Of a stretch of DNA of 64,000 bases, positions 35,031-46,788 are shown in pieces. The DNA is taken from contig NC_133938.1 in NCBI RefSeq assembly GCF_031877795.1, forward strand, positions 11,316,920-11,380,919, written 5' to 3'. The first letter of the stretch is position 1. Each line of letters opens with the position of its first letter. The position numbers and the translations under genes were made by a program. Origin of the DNA: Strix aluco. Taxonomy: Eukaryota > Chordata > Aves > Strigiformes > Strigidae. The notes beneath the pieces were generated by a model that worked only from the letters and a program-made list of their open reading frames with translations, had not been told where the DNA came from and did no database searches.

Positions 35031-38000
35031 CTAGGCACTGGCCCAGGCCAATTTCATCTTCTGGCTATGAGCTTTGGAAGACTTAGAAAACAAGCTCTTC
35101 ACTATTTGAAGTGGCACTGATTTCCCACTGAGGTACAGTTTATTATGGCAGTCTGGCAACCAAGGCCCTGCACCGGTGTCAGTGTTTTTTCCTTTCTTGA
35201 GCATCCAGACATAAGCCATAATATAGCCAGTCATGAATGCATCAAAGCCAGCTCGGTGTGTGCCCCCCTGTGAAGGTGTACCATGGGTTTCCTTTTCCTT
35301 TTCTGTAGCATGTGCTGCTTCAGTCTCGGGGATGTCTGGGTGATGGACTGAGCCCACCCCTGGAGGAACCTCTGACCTCCCCTCCACGTGGTCACTGGCA
35401 GAGGCATTTCCCTTGGCAGAAGGGCTCACAGCAGCTGCTACCTGGGCAGCAGTTCCTTCAGTGCTCCCCAGATCCTCTTCCCGTTGTGTGCTGGTGTCTG
35501 AGCTGACCTCTGGTTCCATGTCCGTGGAGTTCTCCTCCAGTGGCCTGCCCTCACTGTTGGGTGTGATCTCTGCCAGCTCCGTAGCAGCTGCAGGCTCATA
35601 GCAGCTCTGTTTTCGTGGTGGTCCATCCTCTCCATTCTGAGTTAGCTCCATTTCTTTCCCTGAGCTTTCCTCTCCGAATGCTTTTGCAGGCTCCTCTGTG
35701 TTCTTCCGACGCTTCCACTTGTGTTTCCGTTTCTTCCGTTTCTCCTCCCAAAGCCTGTCGTCCTCATCAATTATGAGGTCAATGTTATGAGACTGTGGAC
35801 ACTTCATCCCTTTTGGACACCAGCCATAGGCCTAGGGAGAGAGAGAGAGACATCTGTAGCCACCAGCCTCCCGGTTAGAGCGGCCTGTCACCATAACATG
35901 GAGCAGAGCTAATTATTCCCCTCTACTGAGGGCCTGCGAGGCTGTATGGGGAGCACTGTGTCCAGTTACGGCCCCACAGCACACAGGAAAGGCACTGCCA
36001 AACTGCAGTGAGTGCAGCAGGGAGCGGTCAAGAGGCAGCACACCATGTCTGAGGAGAGGGCAAGGACGGTGCGTTGGTTCTACCTGGAGCAGATGAGACT
36101 AAGGGGATGGGGATGTCTAGTTGCTGTCTGCAGGTACCTAAAGTAGAGGTTATAGAGCACATGGAGCTAAACCCCTCTGAGGGGAGCACAGGGAAAGGTG
36201 ATGTAATGACAGGGGAAATTCTGACTAGATATATAGGGAAACACTTTTCACAATGAGTGGTGAAGCATACTGGAACAGGTGTCTGGAGGGGTTCTGTAAT
36301 CTCAAAATTCACCAAACAAGGCTCTGAGCAACACTGAGTTGGTGGTTGGATGAGAAACTTCCAGAGATTTCCCCAAGCTATGTTGTTCTGTGACAGTAAG
36401 ATGCAACATCTGGAAGAGCTCCTTTTCTCCCTGAAGCATCTCAAACCAGTTATGATCTGATCAGATGGCCTCTTTGTTTACTGCTGTAGCAGCACCAGGA
36501 CTCGAGATGCTGTGGATCACAGTGTGCTACAGTGCCAGAAGCTGCGGACAGGTAACATTTTTTTTATATCTAATCAAGATATGGGGGAGGTGGCATTTCT
36601 TGCTCAGAGGACAAGCCAAACTAATTTAGAACTTACAGCCCTCCCAAGACAGCAGTGGTGCACTGTAACTTGCACCATCCCACTATTCAGGGCCATATAA
36701 CCCCTTTCTGAATCTTCATGTCTCACGTAGCCTGTGGAATTCACCACTTCCAAACGGAGCATGCTATTGCCCTTGCTGTCATGAGCCACCTGAAGCTTGA
36801 AAATCTTCCTTGTACTGTGAAGCAAGCAAGGGGAAGTTCCCAGGTGCTTTCCTACCACTTCCTACTCTGCCCACACATGGCTTTTTCCATGGGGCCAGGA
36901 AGGACACAGGGATTCATGTTACTTACCGAAAACTTCTCACAGACAGGCACATTATTGCCCCCTCCCATGTTGTGGCTTTCTTCTTCCAGAGAGCAGTGGC
37001 GATAGTCAATGTAACGGGACATGTTGGCAGGGTAGTTGCAGAACTCAACGGTGAGGTGCTGGCCGCTGGAGTCCTTTAGCTTGCAGTTCTCTCGCTTGCT
37101 GGAACAAACAAGAGTACACAGCTACTGTCGTTAACTCACCGAAGGTACCACAGTGGGGAGCTGGGGCAAACACGCTGCTCTCCTCCAAGTCTCAACTCTA
37201 CTAGTTTCCTGCTCTTGAGCTCTAGCCCCAGCTCGACACCTTGCTAGAAAGAAACTCAGTCCCAGGAGACCAGCTTTAGTAAGTAGTTGCTTCCATGCTT
37301 TTTTAAAGGTCTGTTTCTCTTATGCTGACATACAGGCAAGACAACAGTGCCTCCAGTGAAGCTATGGGAGAAGAGGACACATAGTTTGATTTTAAATATT
37401 AAGGTCTCTAAGATATGTGTTAGTCTCTATAATGTTAATGGACAAAGAAAAAACGTCCCAAAATGCAGTATCTTGTAGAGCATCCAGCAGCCACTGCCCA
37501 GACAGGTCAAACCTGGGCAACGTAGACAACAAGGAAACATTTTCCATCTCATAAAAAAGAACTGTTTTGTTCCAAGAGCTGGTTAAAAGGCCCAAACCCT
37601 TTGGAAGGCTCCACGTAACTAGAATTGTGGGTTAAAACATTTAAAAGGTCAGTTTAAAAAGTATTTTTATATTGTCAAAACAAAGCCTTCTCATGTTTGA
37701 GAACAGCCATCTTGAATGTTTTCAGACCTGTCAATGTGGAATTTCCTGATATAAAACAGCCACTAAAAATACTATTTCTCCTCCGCACAGAGGGTGACTT
37801 CAGTTTAATGGAGATTCAAGGGGCTGTATCACTGCCAGGGGCTCGTTTAGATTGTGTGGAGAGTGCAGAATGAGGGGCCAGACTGACATGTGAAGTAGAC
37901 ACAGACACACGTTCTGGAACAAGAGCACAACCTTCGCTTGGAAGGAATGTGATGGGTCGTAGCTGGCTGCATGTGAGTGTCACATGCAGGATGTGTGACA

Positions 38001-39925
38001 GAGCTGGTCGGTGTCAGGAGGTGCAGCGAGCACCCGCCCCTTAACTGTGCCATCCCTCACAAGCTGTAACTAGTAGACCCTGCAGGCACAGCCCTGTTTT
38101 TGTTTGCTCTCTAGCCGAGTTTTAAGGGTCTCTCTTCTGCGTGTGTTCCTGCCACGGCCCCATGGCACTGCTGGACCAGGACCACGCACTAATTCAATTA
38201 GTTTTCAGTTAGATCAGGTCACTCTGTGGTCAAAACTGCTGACAGCAGAAGACAGAAATCCTCTTTTAGCAGCTGCCCACTGAACAGATGAGCTGTATTA
38301 CAAAACGTACCCTTCTGCACTCAGCACCAGTCCTAGAAATGGGAAGAGCATGGGGCAGAGTTACCTGAAAAGCGCTTTTCTTCACTCATTGGGATAATAC
38401 AAAGACCCAGCCCCCTTGCCTGGAAAAACACACCAAGGCTCCCTTTGCTTTTTCTCCCATAAGCTTTAAATACCAGAGTGCCGCTCACCACTTCTTGTAA
38501 GCATACTCCAAGTAGGATGCTACAAAGCGAGTCTCAAACTCTGAAGCATATTTGGTGTCATATATTCCTGCTGGAAACATTTCTGAGAGGTCAGCGGTGA
38601 AGGTGCCGAGGCTGTCTGGGAGGTGAGCATAGAAGCACTGGTACAGGAAGACCAGATCGATGAGGCCGTTATGGAGAATGAGAGGCTTCTTCGCTCGTAT
38701 AAGCTCCAGAAAAAAAGTCCGAACGCTTTGGTTCTGGTTCTCATTGCCCTGCAAGAAGAAGGATTAGTCAACGAGCCTTGGCACCTTGACTTGCCATCGC
38801 CCTGGGAAAGTCCTCAGAGCCTGCTTGTAGCAGGATACTGCCTACAGTTATGACTTGTTCTGACCAAACAGAGGCCCAAATACTTTGAAAAGTAACTGCA
38901 ACAAGCGACAGCCTGCATATAAAACAGCAGGGAGGTGAAAGGGATAACGCCATGCTGGAGACCCCAGTGCGAGCCTAGCTCCACTCAGCAGCTGTGGGCG
39001 GAAGATGCTGGGACCGGGGGAAGCCAGCAACCTCCCCAGAAGCCAGGAGCAGAGCAAGCCGAGGTGGCTGAAGAGAGTCGTTTTGTACCTTGTCATTACC
39101 CTTGTGGTAAGGAATCCCCTGGGCGTACTGCTTGTTGAAATCAAACCCGTGCTGCACCAGGAACTGCACTGACTGGGGCTCGACGACATAATCCTCCATG
39201 CAGAGCAGCGTCAGGTTGTAGATCTGGCAGAGATACGTGTTCTCGGACTGCAGGAGGAGACCGTGCAAAGCAATACAGGGATGGATACCTGTCACGGGGA
39301 GCCAGGGGCAACTCCACGGAGCACGGGGGGGGTTGAGTCCCGTCTCCCAGCGGAGTCCCGGTGCCTGCTGCTCCCTCGGAAGGCGGGAACGAGAGCCAAG
39401 GGCCGTGCCACGGCCCGCGCACCTACCTTCTCCGGGAGCTGCTTGAAACAGGCGACGCCCAGGGACAGGACGGCGCGGGTTCTGGCCGCGCTGCAGACGG
39501 CCTTGTACCGCTCCTCGATGCACCTGGGCGGCAGGAGAACGGGAGCTGACGGCTCCTGCCCCGGCCCGTCCCACCGGCCCCCCGCAGGGGGATGGAAACC
39601 CGGCAACAGGTACCAGAAGGACGCGCCTCCCAGCAACCACAGCCGGTAAGTCCGGCGGAGCGACAACCGCCCCCCCTTTTCCCGCACGACCGGGGCACTC
39701 ACGGGCTCAGCAGCGACTTCCTGGCGCCGAGGCCGCTCAGCTCCTGCGGGGAGACACCCGTCAGCGGGCCCGGCCGCGCCCCCGGCCCCCGCCCCCCGCC
39801 CCGCCTCGCCTCACCGTGTCCACGGCGATGAAGGTGGCGGTGCGCAGCGCCAGCACCATGGAGGGCCACAGCTCCGTGAAGTTATCGCTCTGCACGTCCA
39901 CCACCGGCACCCGCCACCGCGCCAT
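35031..39925 (-). CDS. TOE1: TOE1, target of EGR1 / snRNA 3'-end deadenylase (complete)
   Basis: TOE1 is a DEDD-family 3' exonuclease of Cajal bodies that trims tails from snRNA precursors. Exons in transcript order are 39925-39815, 39743-39703, 39523-39427, 39247-39089, 38748-38489, 37098-36927 and 35831-35031. They have GT/AG borders and join in frame to 546 aa plus TAG. The first acidic pair is in VDTELSGLG (Asp36, Glu38). Further acidic residues sit in [12 protein letters not shown] (Asp167) and GIYDTKY (Asp200). A CCCH zinc finger is seen at Cys276-x8-Cys285-x5-Cys291-x3-His295, within [18 protein letters not shown] lysine/arginine-rich stretch ([13 protein letters not shown]) follows and fits a nuclear localisation signal. 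The conserved tail starts at [11 protein letters not shown]. The start ATG at 39,925 gives an N-terminus ([13 protein letters not shown]) shorter than the human one. The match to human TOE1 is strong throughout. Confidence 0.97.
35935..36395 (+). mobile_element. CR1 LINE 3' fragment inside a TOE1 intron
   Basis: This reads in the sense direction of CR1. 'cactgtgtccagtta' is followed by a degraded middle, then 'gaaacacttttcacaatgag', 'actggaacaggtgtctgg' and 'ggttggatgagaaacttcc'. It ends near 'gttctgtgac', which resembles the CR1 tail octamer. It lies antisense to TOE1 in the intron between its last two exons. It is truncated at the 5' end and well diverged. Confidence 0.7.
37099..38488 (-). 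other. TOE1: TOE1 intron, 1.4 kb
   Basis: Intron between the KRENC exon and the long nuclease exon. No repeat family, RNA gene or second coding segment was recognised in it. Confidence 0.75.
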
Positions 39926-40950
39926 GGCCGCCGCCGCCGCCCCGCGCCGCTCCCGCGGCCTCCACCGACCCGGCTGCCCAGCGCCTGCCCGCTCCCGCCG
40001 GTCACGCTGCCCGGCCCCGCGCCCCGCGCTGCCTGACTGCGTGGGCGGTCTAGTGCCTATCATCCGTCAATGGGTTTTTTTCCTCCTTCTCGAAAACCTC
40101 TTTTCCCTCGAAATTTCGTTTCTAAGTAAACAGGCGTTTACGTCGGGCAGCCCGTGGAGATGCTTCGCGTGCGGCCGCTGGGACCGGCGGGAGAAGGGGC
40201 GGGGCCAGCCTCACTTTCTCCCTCAGAGATTGGCTCCGACGCGCCGGGAGGCCCCGCCCCCTCCCCTGGCGGCTTGAGGACGGGAGGGCGCGCGCCAGCT
40301 CCCCCACGCCTCGCTCTGATTGGCTCCCGGGCGGAAGGTGGGCGGGGCTTGGCGTCTGATTTGTCCCCGCGCGGGGGCGGGGCGCTGGGAGGGAAACATT
40401 TCCCCGGGAAAGTCCCGCATGGCGCCGCGCCGCCCCCGAGCCCCGGCCTCGGTCCCAGCCCTGGCCCGGCCGGCGAGTGGCCCGGACATGAGCCAGCTCC
40501 GGGCGGCGGCTGCCAAGGGTCTCCGGCGGAGCGGCGGGAGGGCGGCGCCGCAGCAGCAGCAGCAGCAGCCTGCGAGGCAGAGCAGAAAGGGCGCGTCGCT
40601 CCGTGGAGGTGCCCGGTAGCGGGAGGACTGGGGGGAGCGTGGGGTGTCCTCCCCCGGGCACGGGGCCGCCAGCCTAAGCAGCTGCCGGTCCCCGTGAGGC
40701 CCAGCGCTCCGTGCTCGTCCACCCGGCAGCGGCTTTGTCGGGCTCTGGCCCCGCAGCCCTTCCCCATCCCTGCCGCCCCCTGACCCCGCGCTGCTCTCCT
40801 GGCAGGGGCCCCCGCTCCGCCGCCCGCCCCGCATCTCTTCAGCGACCCGGCTGAGATTGAGGCCCTGCGCGGGAACCTGCTCGCTTGGTACGACAGATGC
40901 AAGCGGGACCTTCCCTGGAGGACACTGGTAAGGGGAGGCCTCGGGGGGGG
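39400..40950. promoter_or_regulatory. CpG-island bidirectional promoter of TOE1 and MUTYH
   Basis: The two start codons, TOE1 at 39,925 (-) and MUTYH at 40,419 (+), are 493 bases apart head to head in very CpG-rich sequence. I see no TATA box. Two inverted CCAAT boxes (ATTGG) stand at 40,229-40,233 and 40,319-40,323, 90 bases apart, both followed by 'ctcc'. GC boxes lie at about 40,194-40,206, 40,249-40,260, 40,339-40,350 and 40,371-40,384. NF-Y plus Sp1-type control is the natural reading for this housekeeping pair. The same head-to-head arrangement is known in human. Confidence 0.85.
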
Positions 40951-43900
40951 CAGGGGTGCTGTAGTGGGGAAGCAGACCCTCTGCCCTAAGGGACTGAGGT
41001 GACCACGGTGTCTTTCCCTATGCGATGCATCTCTGGTTACATGGAAGTGGAAGATGATGTTGGAAATGGGAGCGCACTCCCAGCTGGTCCTGGCAGTTCA
41101 GTGATGAGTAGTCTGTAGCCATGTCCACCTCGGGAGAGTAAAGCAGGGCACAGGGTGAAACCACAATTATCAAACACAGCCTCCAACCAGGAGCGCTTTT
41201 TTCTGGTAAACTTAGTCTAGTTGTCTCTTAAACCTGTTCTTTTCCTGCCTCTGTGGTACCTCTAGATGGTGATTGGGGTGCTGGGGGTGTGTGTCAACTT
41301 TACAGCAACGTCTGTCTGGACGGTGCTGGGAACGGCACGGCCCTTCTGTATGATTTACATCTGCCTGCAATCGCTTCCCGTGGAGAGGGGCTCGGCTCTG
41401 GGACAGCTTCTCTGGTGGGATTTTGGACCTCTAAGGTAAACTCTTGCTGTGGGCTGTTTCATTAGGGAGAAGGTGCTTTGGCTGTCACTTGATTAACCCA
41501 AACTCAGGACTTCTGAGGAAACTTTTTTTTCCCATGCAGTGTTCAAAACACACCATAAGCAATTTTATTTTATAGGCAGGTTCCTCTGTGGTGGGGTCCT
41601 GCGTCACCTTGTTTCTCACACTCCATCCCATTTCTCTTTTAGGCAACAACTGAGCTGGATGCCGACAGACGGGCATACGCAGGTGAGGAGCAGGGACTGT
41701 GCCCTGGGGTGCCCTGTTGTGTGTTGCCTCCTGACGTGGATGTGCAACATGGCCTTGTGAGAAAACGCAGCTTCAGTTGCCATCCTTGGAACAAGTTGCC
41801 TGGAGTGGCCATGAGAGCTGCTGACCCCTGCCCTTGCATGGTGCTGGGTGGGTCAGAGAGCCCACTTTGGGCCTGAGGGAGCCCCTGTGGGGCAGGTGGG
41901 AGGTGGGAAGGGGTCCCATGGGTTGGACGCTGGTGCAGTGCTTGTAGCCAGTGCTAACATGGCCACGGCACGAGGTGGGGGTGGTGTCGGTGCCTCTGCT
42001 CTGACCCCTGCCCTGCTCCCTGCAGTGTGGGTGTCTGAGATCATGCTCCAGCAAACGCAGGTGGCTACAGTCATTGACTACTACAACCGCTGGATGCAGG
42101 TGACCGCTCCTTACAGAGTCCTGTGCCCACAGGCTGCCCCTTTTGGAGACCTTCTCCACTGCCTGTGGCAGATCCCCAGCTGCAGAGCACGGCTCTGCTT
42201 GTCTCTGACTTGTTCTCTTCCCCCTGTACTGCAGAAGTGGCCAACGCTGCATGCTCTGGCGCAGGCGTCGCTGGAGGTGAGCATTGCTGGGACCGGGTGC
42301 TCTCCCTGCCCTTGTGGTCTTCATCTAACTCCCTGCTGCATCTCTTGGAGCAGGAGGTGAACGAACTGTGGGCTGGACTTGGCTACTACTCGAGAGGGAA
42401 GCGTCTGCAGGAGGCAGCAAGGAAGGTGCGCTTGTGCTGGGGTGTGGGGGGTGTTTCCAAAGCCCTCTGCAGCCCGTGGGTTGGTGCTGGCTCCATATCT
42501 GCCCTGCCTCGCTGGGGCTGCGAGCTGCTGGCACAAGGCTACAGAGACTGGCATCCCGTCTTACCGTGGGTAAAATGGGTTGTATGTACACGCCCCAGCT
42601 GCTCCCCTGACCTCGGTCCCCTCTCTGCCAGGTGGTGTCTGAGATGGCTGGCCGGATGCCCAGAACGGCCGAGGACCTGCAGAAGCTGCTGCCGGGAGTG
42701 GGCCGATACACGGCGGGAGCCATCGCATCCATCTCATACGGGCAGGTGAGAGCTGGGCGTCAGTGGACACATCTCCCCAATCCCCGTGGGGTCCTGCTGT
42801 TGGATCTCACAAGCCAGGGGCTGCCCAGGGCTGTGCTTGGCTCTGGCTCTCCCCTGCTTTACGGTGCATCTCGCCTACCACCCAGCTTGGCTTGCGAGTC
42901 AGCCTTGTGTGTGTCCCTGCTCTGTCCTGGGAGCACCCCAGCTCCCTGCCTTGCCGGGAGCACAGGCACCTCCTGGCGCAGTAACCCCAGCTCCTGGTCC
43001 TAGGCTACTGGTGTCGTGGATGGGAATGTGATCCGGGTCCTGTGCCGCCTGCGGTGCATCGGTGCTGACTCCAGCAGCCCACCTGTCATCGACCGGCTCT
43101 GGTAAGGGGAACGGTCCATTCCTGCTCTGGGCTGTGGCAACCGTGGCTGTGCTTGTCGGTGGCCGAGGGCTGGATCACTCAGGAGCTGTGGGAAGCTGAG
43201 TCTGCAAAGGGAGAGAGGTGTGGGGTGTGGGAGCTCTTGGGAAGCTGGTGCTGCTGGGAGTGGTGGAGAAAGGAGCCGTGTTGCCTCTGCCTATCTAGGA
43301 GCACCCCCCCCTCGCAGGCAGGGGGCAGCCAAAGGTCCTGGGGCCCTCTCCCTGCAGAGCCCCGTGCCACTCACTGCTGTTCCTCCCAGGGACATGGCCA
43401 ATACCCTGGTAGACAGGAGCCGCCCGGGGGATTTTAACCAAGCCCTGATGGAGCTGGGGGCAACTGTGTGTGTGCCCAAGGCCCCGCTGTGCGGGGAATG
43501 CCCCGTGAAGCAGCACTGCCGAGCACGGCGCAGGGTAAGTATGACCCCAAAATCTGGTCCCGAGGGGTTGCTGTGCATGGGGACAAGGTGGACGAGCCTG
43601 TCCTCGTTCCTGTGCCCCCTTGCAGGTGGAGAAGGAGCTGGCCTTTGCGTCTCAGAAGCTGTTTGGAAAACCTGACCCAGTGCCTGATGTTGAGGACTGT
43701 GGTAAGTGCGTGGGGAGATCCCTGTTGGAGCTGTGGGTCTGGGCCCTGCGACAACTGTTATATCGGTGTTTGCAGGTGTTGGGGGCTGTCCCCTGTGCCC
43801 CCCAGCCACGGAGCCATGGGACAGCAGCCTGGGGGTGACCAACTTCCCCCGGAAAGCAGCAAAGAAGCAGCCACGGGTGGTGAAAACGGCCACGTGTGTG

Positions 43901-45208
43901 CTGGAGCGGAGGGGCTGCCACGGGGCCCCAGAGTACCTCATCGTGCAGAGACCCAATTCGGGTAATGGGGCTGGGTGGGAGTGGGGTGAAGGCACTGCGC
44001 AGCCCCTTCCTACCTGCACAAGAGGCAGAGCAGCCTGGGAGAGGGATGCACCAGTGAAGCGCTTGCTGCTGTGGTGGGGAAAGGAGCTCCTCCGGGCTGT
44101 GATGAGGCTCAGTGTCCCCAGATGTGCCCCTTGCCGGCTCACATCCCCGTCATGACCCCTCCCCAGGTCTCCTGGCTGGACTCTGGGAGTTCCCAAGTCT
44201 CCTGCTGGCACAGGGTCTGCAGGAAGAGAAGCAGCAGGAAGCACTGGCAGATCACCTCCAGGCCTGGATGGGGTGGCCCGTGGCAGCCGGAGACCTGCAG
44301 CTCATTGGAGAGGTGAGCCTGGAGCCAGAGGGATGCAGTGTGAGCCCACTGTGCTCAGCCACAGGGCATGTAGCATGGGGGGAAGAGGGTCCCCTGTCCC
44401 TGCTGTCACCCTTCCCAAGCCCTGCCCCATTCCTTAGAGCCCTGGCAGACTCAGTGCACTTGTGGAGCGGTGCATCCCCTGCTGCCTGCCAGCTGCCCTT
44501 TGCATACATCTTCTCATCCCCTCACAGGTCGTCCACATCTTCTCTCACATCCACCAGACATATGTGGTCTACTCCCTGCCCTTGGACGGGGATGTGACCC
44601 TGGACCCTGCCTCGTCCCCATCCCGCTGGGTGACAGAGGAGGAGTTCCATGCCTCGGCTGTGTCCACGGCCATGAAGAAGGTACTGGGGGACAACTGGGC
44701 CTTTCGTTCCTTTCCTCTGGGTTCATCCCCCCAACCTCTGCGGGCTGTCCCAGCTCCAGGACCCAGCTGCTGTTCAGCTCTGGGCTCTCTTGTGCTTCCT
44801 TTAGGTGCTGAAAGCACGTGAGAAGCAGCGCGGGAAGGAGAGCAGCTCTGTCATGGTGAGCATCGCTGCGGGGTGCGTGGGGCCCCAGGAGCTGCTCCCT
44901 GTTGCTGTGGGCCAGACTCTAGAGTGTGGTGCTGCAGCCCCCCTGGGATTTGGGGTCAGGCAGAGGAGCAGGGGGGCAGGGCTGCATCTGGGGGATTTTC
45001 CTGACTGGCATTGCCCCTGGATGTTCCCAGTACCAGGGGGATCCCTGGAGGCTGGGGGGTGGCCCTTGGGGTTTGGCTTAGCCCTGCTGCGTGTTTCTCG
45101 CAGGGCTCCAAGCGGAAGCGTGGGGCAAAATCGCAGAGAGCAGGCAGCACCAGCCCTGGGACACAGCTCTCCCTCCGCGCCTTCCTCCGGGCACCGACTG
45201 CTCCGTGA
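40419..45208 (+). CDS. MUTYH: MUTYH, adenine DNA glycosylase (complete, 15 exons)
   Basis: MUTYH removes adenine mispaired with 8-oxoguanine. Exons are 40419-40608, 40806-40927, 41643-41682, 42026-42099, 42235-42276, 42354-42425, 42632-42745, 43004-43101, 43390-43534, 43626-43701, 43776-43961, 44167-44312, 44528-44680, 44805-44855 and 45104-45208. All join in frame to 537 aa plus TGA. The catalytic Glu122 is in [14 protein letters not shown]. The helix-hairpin-helix is [11 protein letters not shown] (200-210) and the catalytic Asp265 is in [13 protein letters not shown]. The 4Fe-4S cysteines are 278, 285, 288 and 294 (spacing 6, 2, 5). The zinc-linchpin candidates are His73 and Cys324, Cys329 and Cys332. 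The C-terminal MutT-like domain holds [22 protein letters not shown] and [12 protein letters not shown]. The tail has SKRKR and a PCNA-binding box, QLSLRAFL (524-531). A second in-frame ATG at codon 24 ([11 protein letters not shown]) could be the start used. Exon 1 contains a six-glutamine run. Confidence 0.97.
40928..41642 (+). other. MUTYH: MUTYH intron 2
   Basis: The largest MUTYH intron, 715 bases. It begins at the edge of the CpG island and ends in the acceptor ttctcttttag. I see no further exon or repeat in it. Confidence 0.7.
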
Positions 45209-45712
45209 CGGCACCTTCCACATATGGGACCACCGGAGAGCCGTGCTGCGGTGAGTCCTGCCCATGGTGTGCGTATGGTGACCCCCGTACTGCTGTGTGA
45301 GCCCAGTACACAGCCCTGTAACGGTCTCCCCACTCCTTCCTGCCAAGACCACTGGCTTCCCTGGCTCCCCCGTGGGAGTTGTGCCTTGGCGCGGCCACTG
45401 TGGTCCTGGACGTGACCTGGAGCCGGGCTTGCATTCCCTGCCTTGGCTGGAGCCCTCCTGGGGTTATTCATCCCCATACAGCCGCCGCTCCGGCACCGCA
45501 GACTCATGGCAGCAGGAGTTTCTCTCCGGCAGCGGGAAGGCTGCGGCCGCATCGCCCGGGCCCCGGCTGCCTGCCTGCACCTCATCTGCCAGCCAGTGAT
45601 TGTGGATCTGCTGTGCCCTTCCTGGCCTCCAATAGCCCTTTTTATACACTTGTTTTTATTGAACCTGAGCCACAGGCTTTCTAATAATAAATCTAAAGTG
45701 TGGGGGGTTTTT
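45209..45712 (+). other. MUTYH: MUTYH 3' UTR with polyadenylation signal
   Basis: Non-coding sequence after the MUTYH stop, ending with AATAAA at 45,686-45,691. A GT-rich stretch ('gtgtggggggttttt') follows, as expected downstream of a cleavage site. Confidence 0.75.
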
Positions 45713-46295
45713 TAAGTGACTTTCTGCCTCTGTTGCGCTGTGCTAAGCTGGAGGTGTTGGGCAGCCTGTGGTCGAATGAGAATGGCCAGCAGCATCCCTA
45801 CAGCTGGGCTGGGGACAGCAGGGGTTTCTTCATTACTGCACCCATGAGCCCCTCGGCTGAGCATTAACTGCTGGTGACCCCAAATAAGGCACCCAGAGCA
45901 CCACCACTCCTGTGAGGGCAGGCATCAGCCCTTGGGGGCTGCACAGCTCCTGCCTGCAGCCTGCTCCCCTGTGGGGTCCATCAACCATCCCCCGGGTTTT
46001 TTGTAGGGTTTTATCCCCCTTTCTACCTGTTCTGTCAGGCTGTTCCTCACTCTGTTCATGCTGTGGCTTTCCCTGACTGTGATGTCCAGTGGCCCCCTCG
46101 CAAAGGCACAAGCCTGGGGGCTGACAGGAACAGGGGCCAGTCCTGGGCACGTGCACAAGGGGCAAGTGGCCTCAGATGAGGTACTGAAGGACTGGGGGCA
46201 GCCTGCCTCAAGGGGCAAAAAGGGCCATTTCATCCTTGCCTGGCACTCAGCATATCTTAAATGGGAAGAGAAAATAACCAAAGCAATGCTTGCAA
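45713..46295. other. Intergenic gap between the MUTYH and HPDL 3' ends
   Basis: About 580 bases between two convergent genes. I recognise no coding segment, repeat or RNA gene here. Confidence 0.6.
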
Positions 46296-46303
46296 GTTAA
46301 TTC

Positions 46304-46309
46304 TTTAAT
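46304..46309 (-). terminator. HPDL: Possible HPDL polyadenylation signal (ATTAAA)
   Basis: The + strand tttaat reads ATTAAA on the - strand, about 480 bases beyond the HPDL stop, in a locally AT-rich patch within GC-rich DNA. It is the best hexamer I see for this gene. Confidence 0.45.
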
Positions 46310-46788
46310 TGAGAGGAGCAAGAGGCCACCACTTGCCCCGCACAGGGGCTGGCCGTGCTCTGGGTGGTAACCGTTGACGAGGGGCTGTGTCCATGGCCCC
46401 TGGGCTATCCAGTCCCCTCTGGCAGCCCCTCGTCCCTGTACGTCCAGGAGTGTTGCTGTGCCAGCAGTGTTCTTGGCTGTGCTGCAGGCACAAGTCTAGT
46501 TAAATTAAGGCAGAAAGTTTTTCATGTGAGGTCAGTAAATCACTGGGAACCCGGGGTGGGGGAAAAAGCACCCTCCATCCTGGGGGATGCTCAGAGCCCC
46601 ACTGGACTTGGCCCTGAGCAGTTTGTTCCCATACTGAGTTGGCTCTGGGCTGACCTGGAGCCCTCCCTTGGTCCGTGCCCACCTGGGCCATGCCACCGAC
46701 ACCTGCTGATATCTCTACAGCAGCATCTTGCCCCAGGGTTGGACTGGAGAGGACGGAGAGCTGAGGGAGGAGGATTGCAGTGTTGCCA

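Noticed and set aside
40122-40902. Long open frames on both strands across the TOE1/MUTYH promoter
   Set aside because: Same GC effect. The supported start codons and exon junctions of TOE1 and MUTYH account for the region.
43291-44244. A - strand 317-codon open frame
   Set aside because: It lies antisense across several MUTYH exons whose frame, junctions and motifs are certain. It is a shadow frame.
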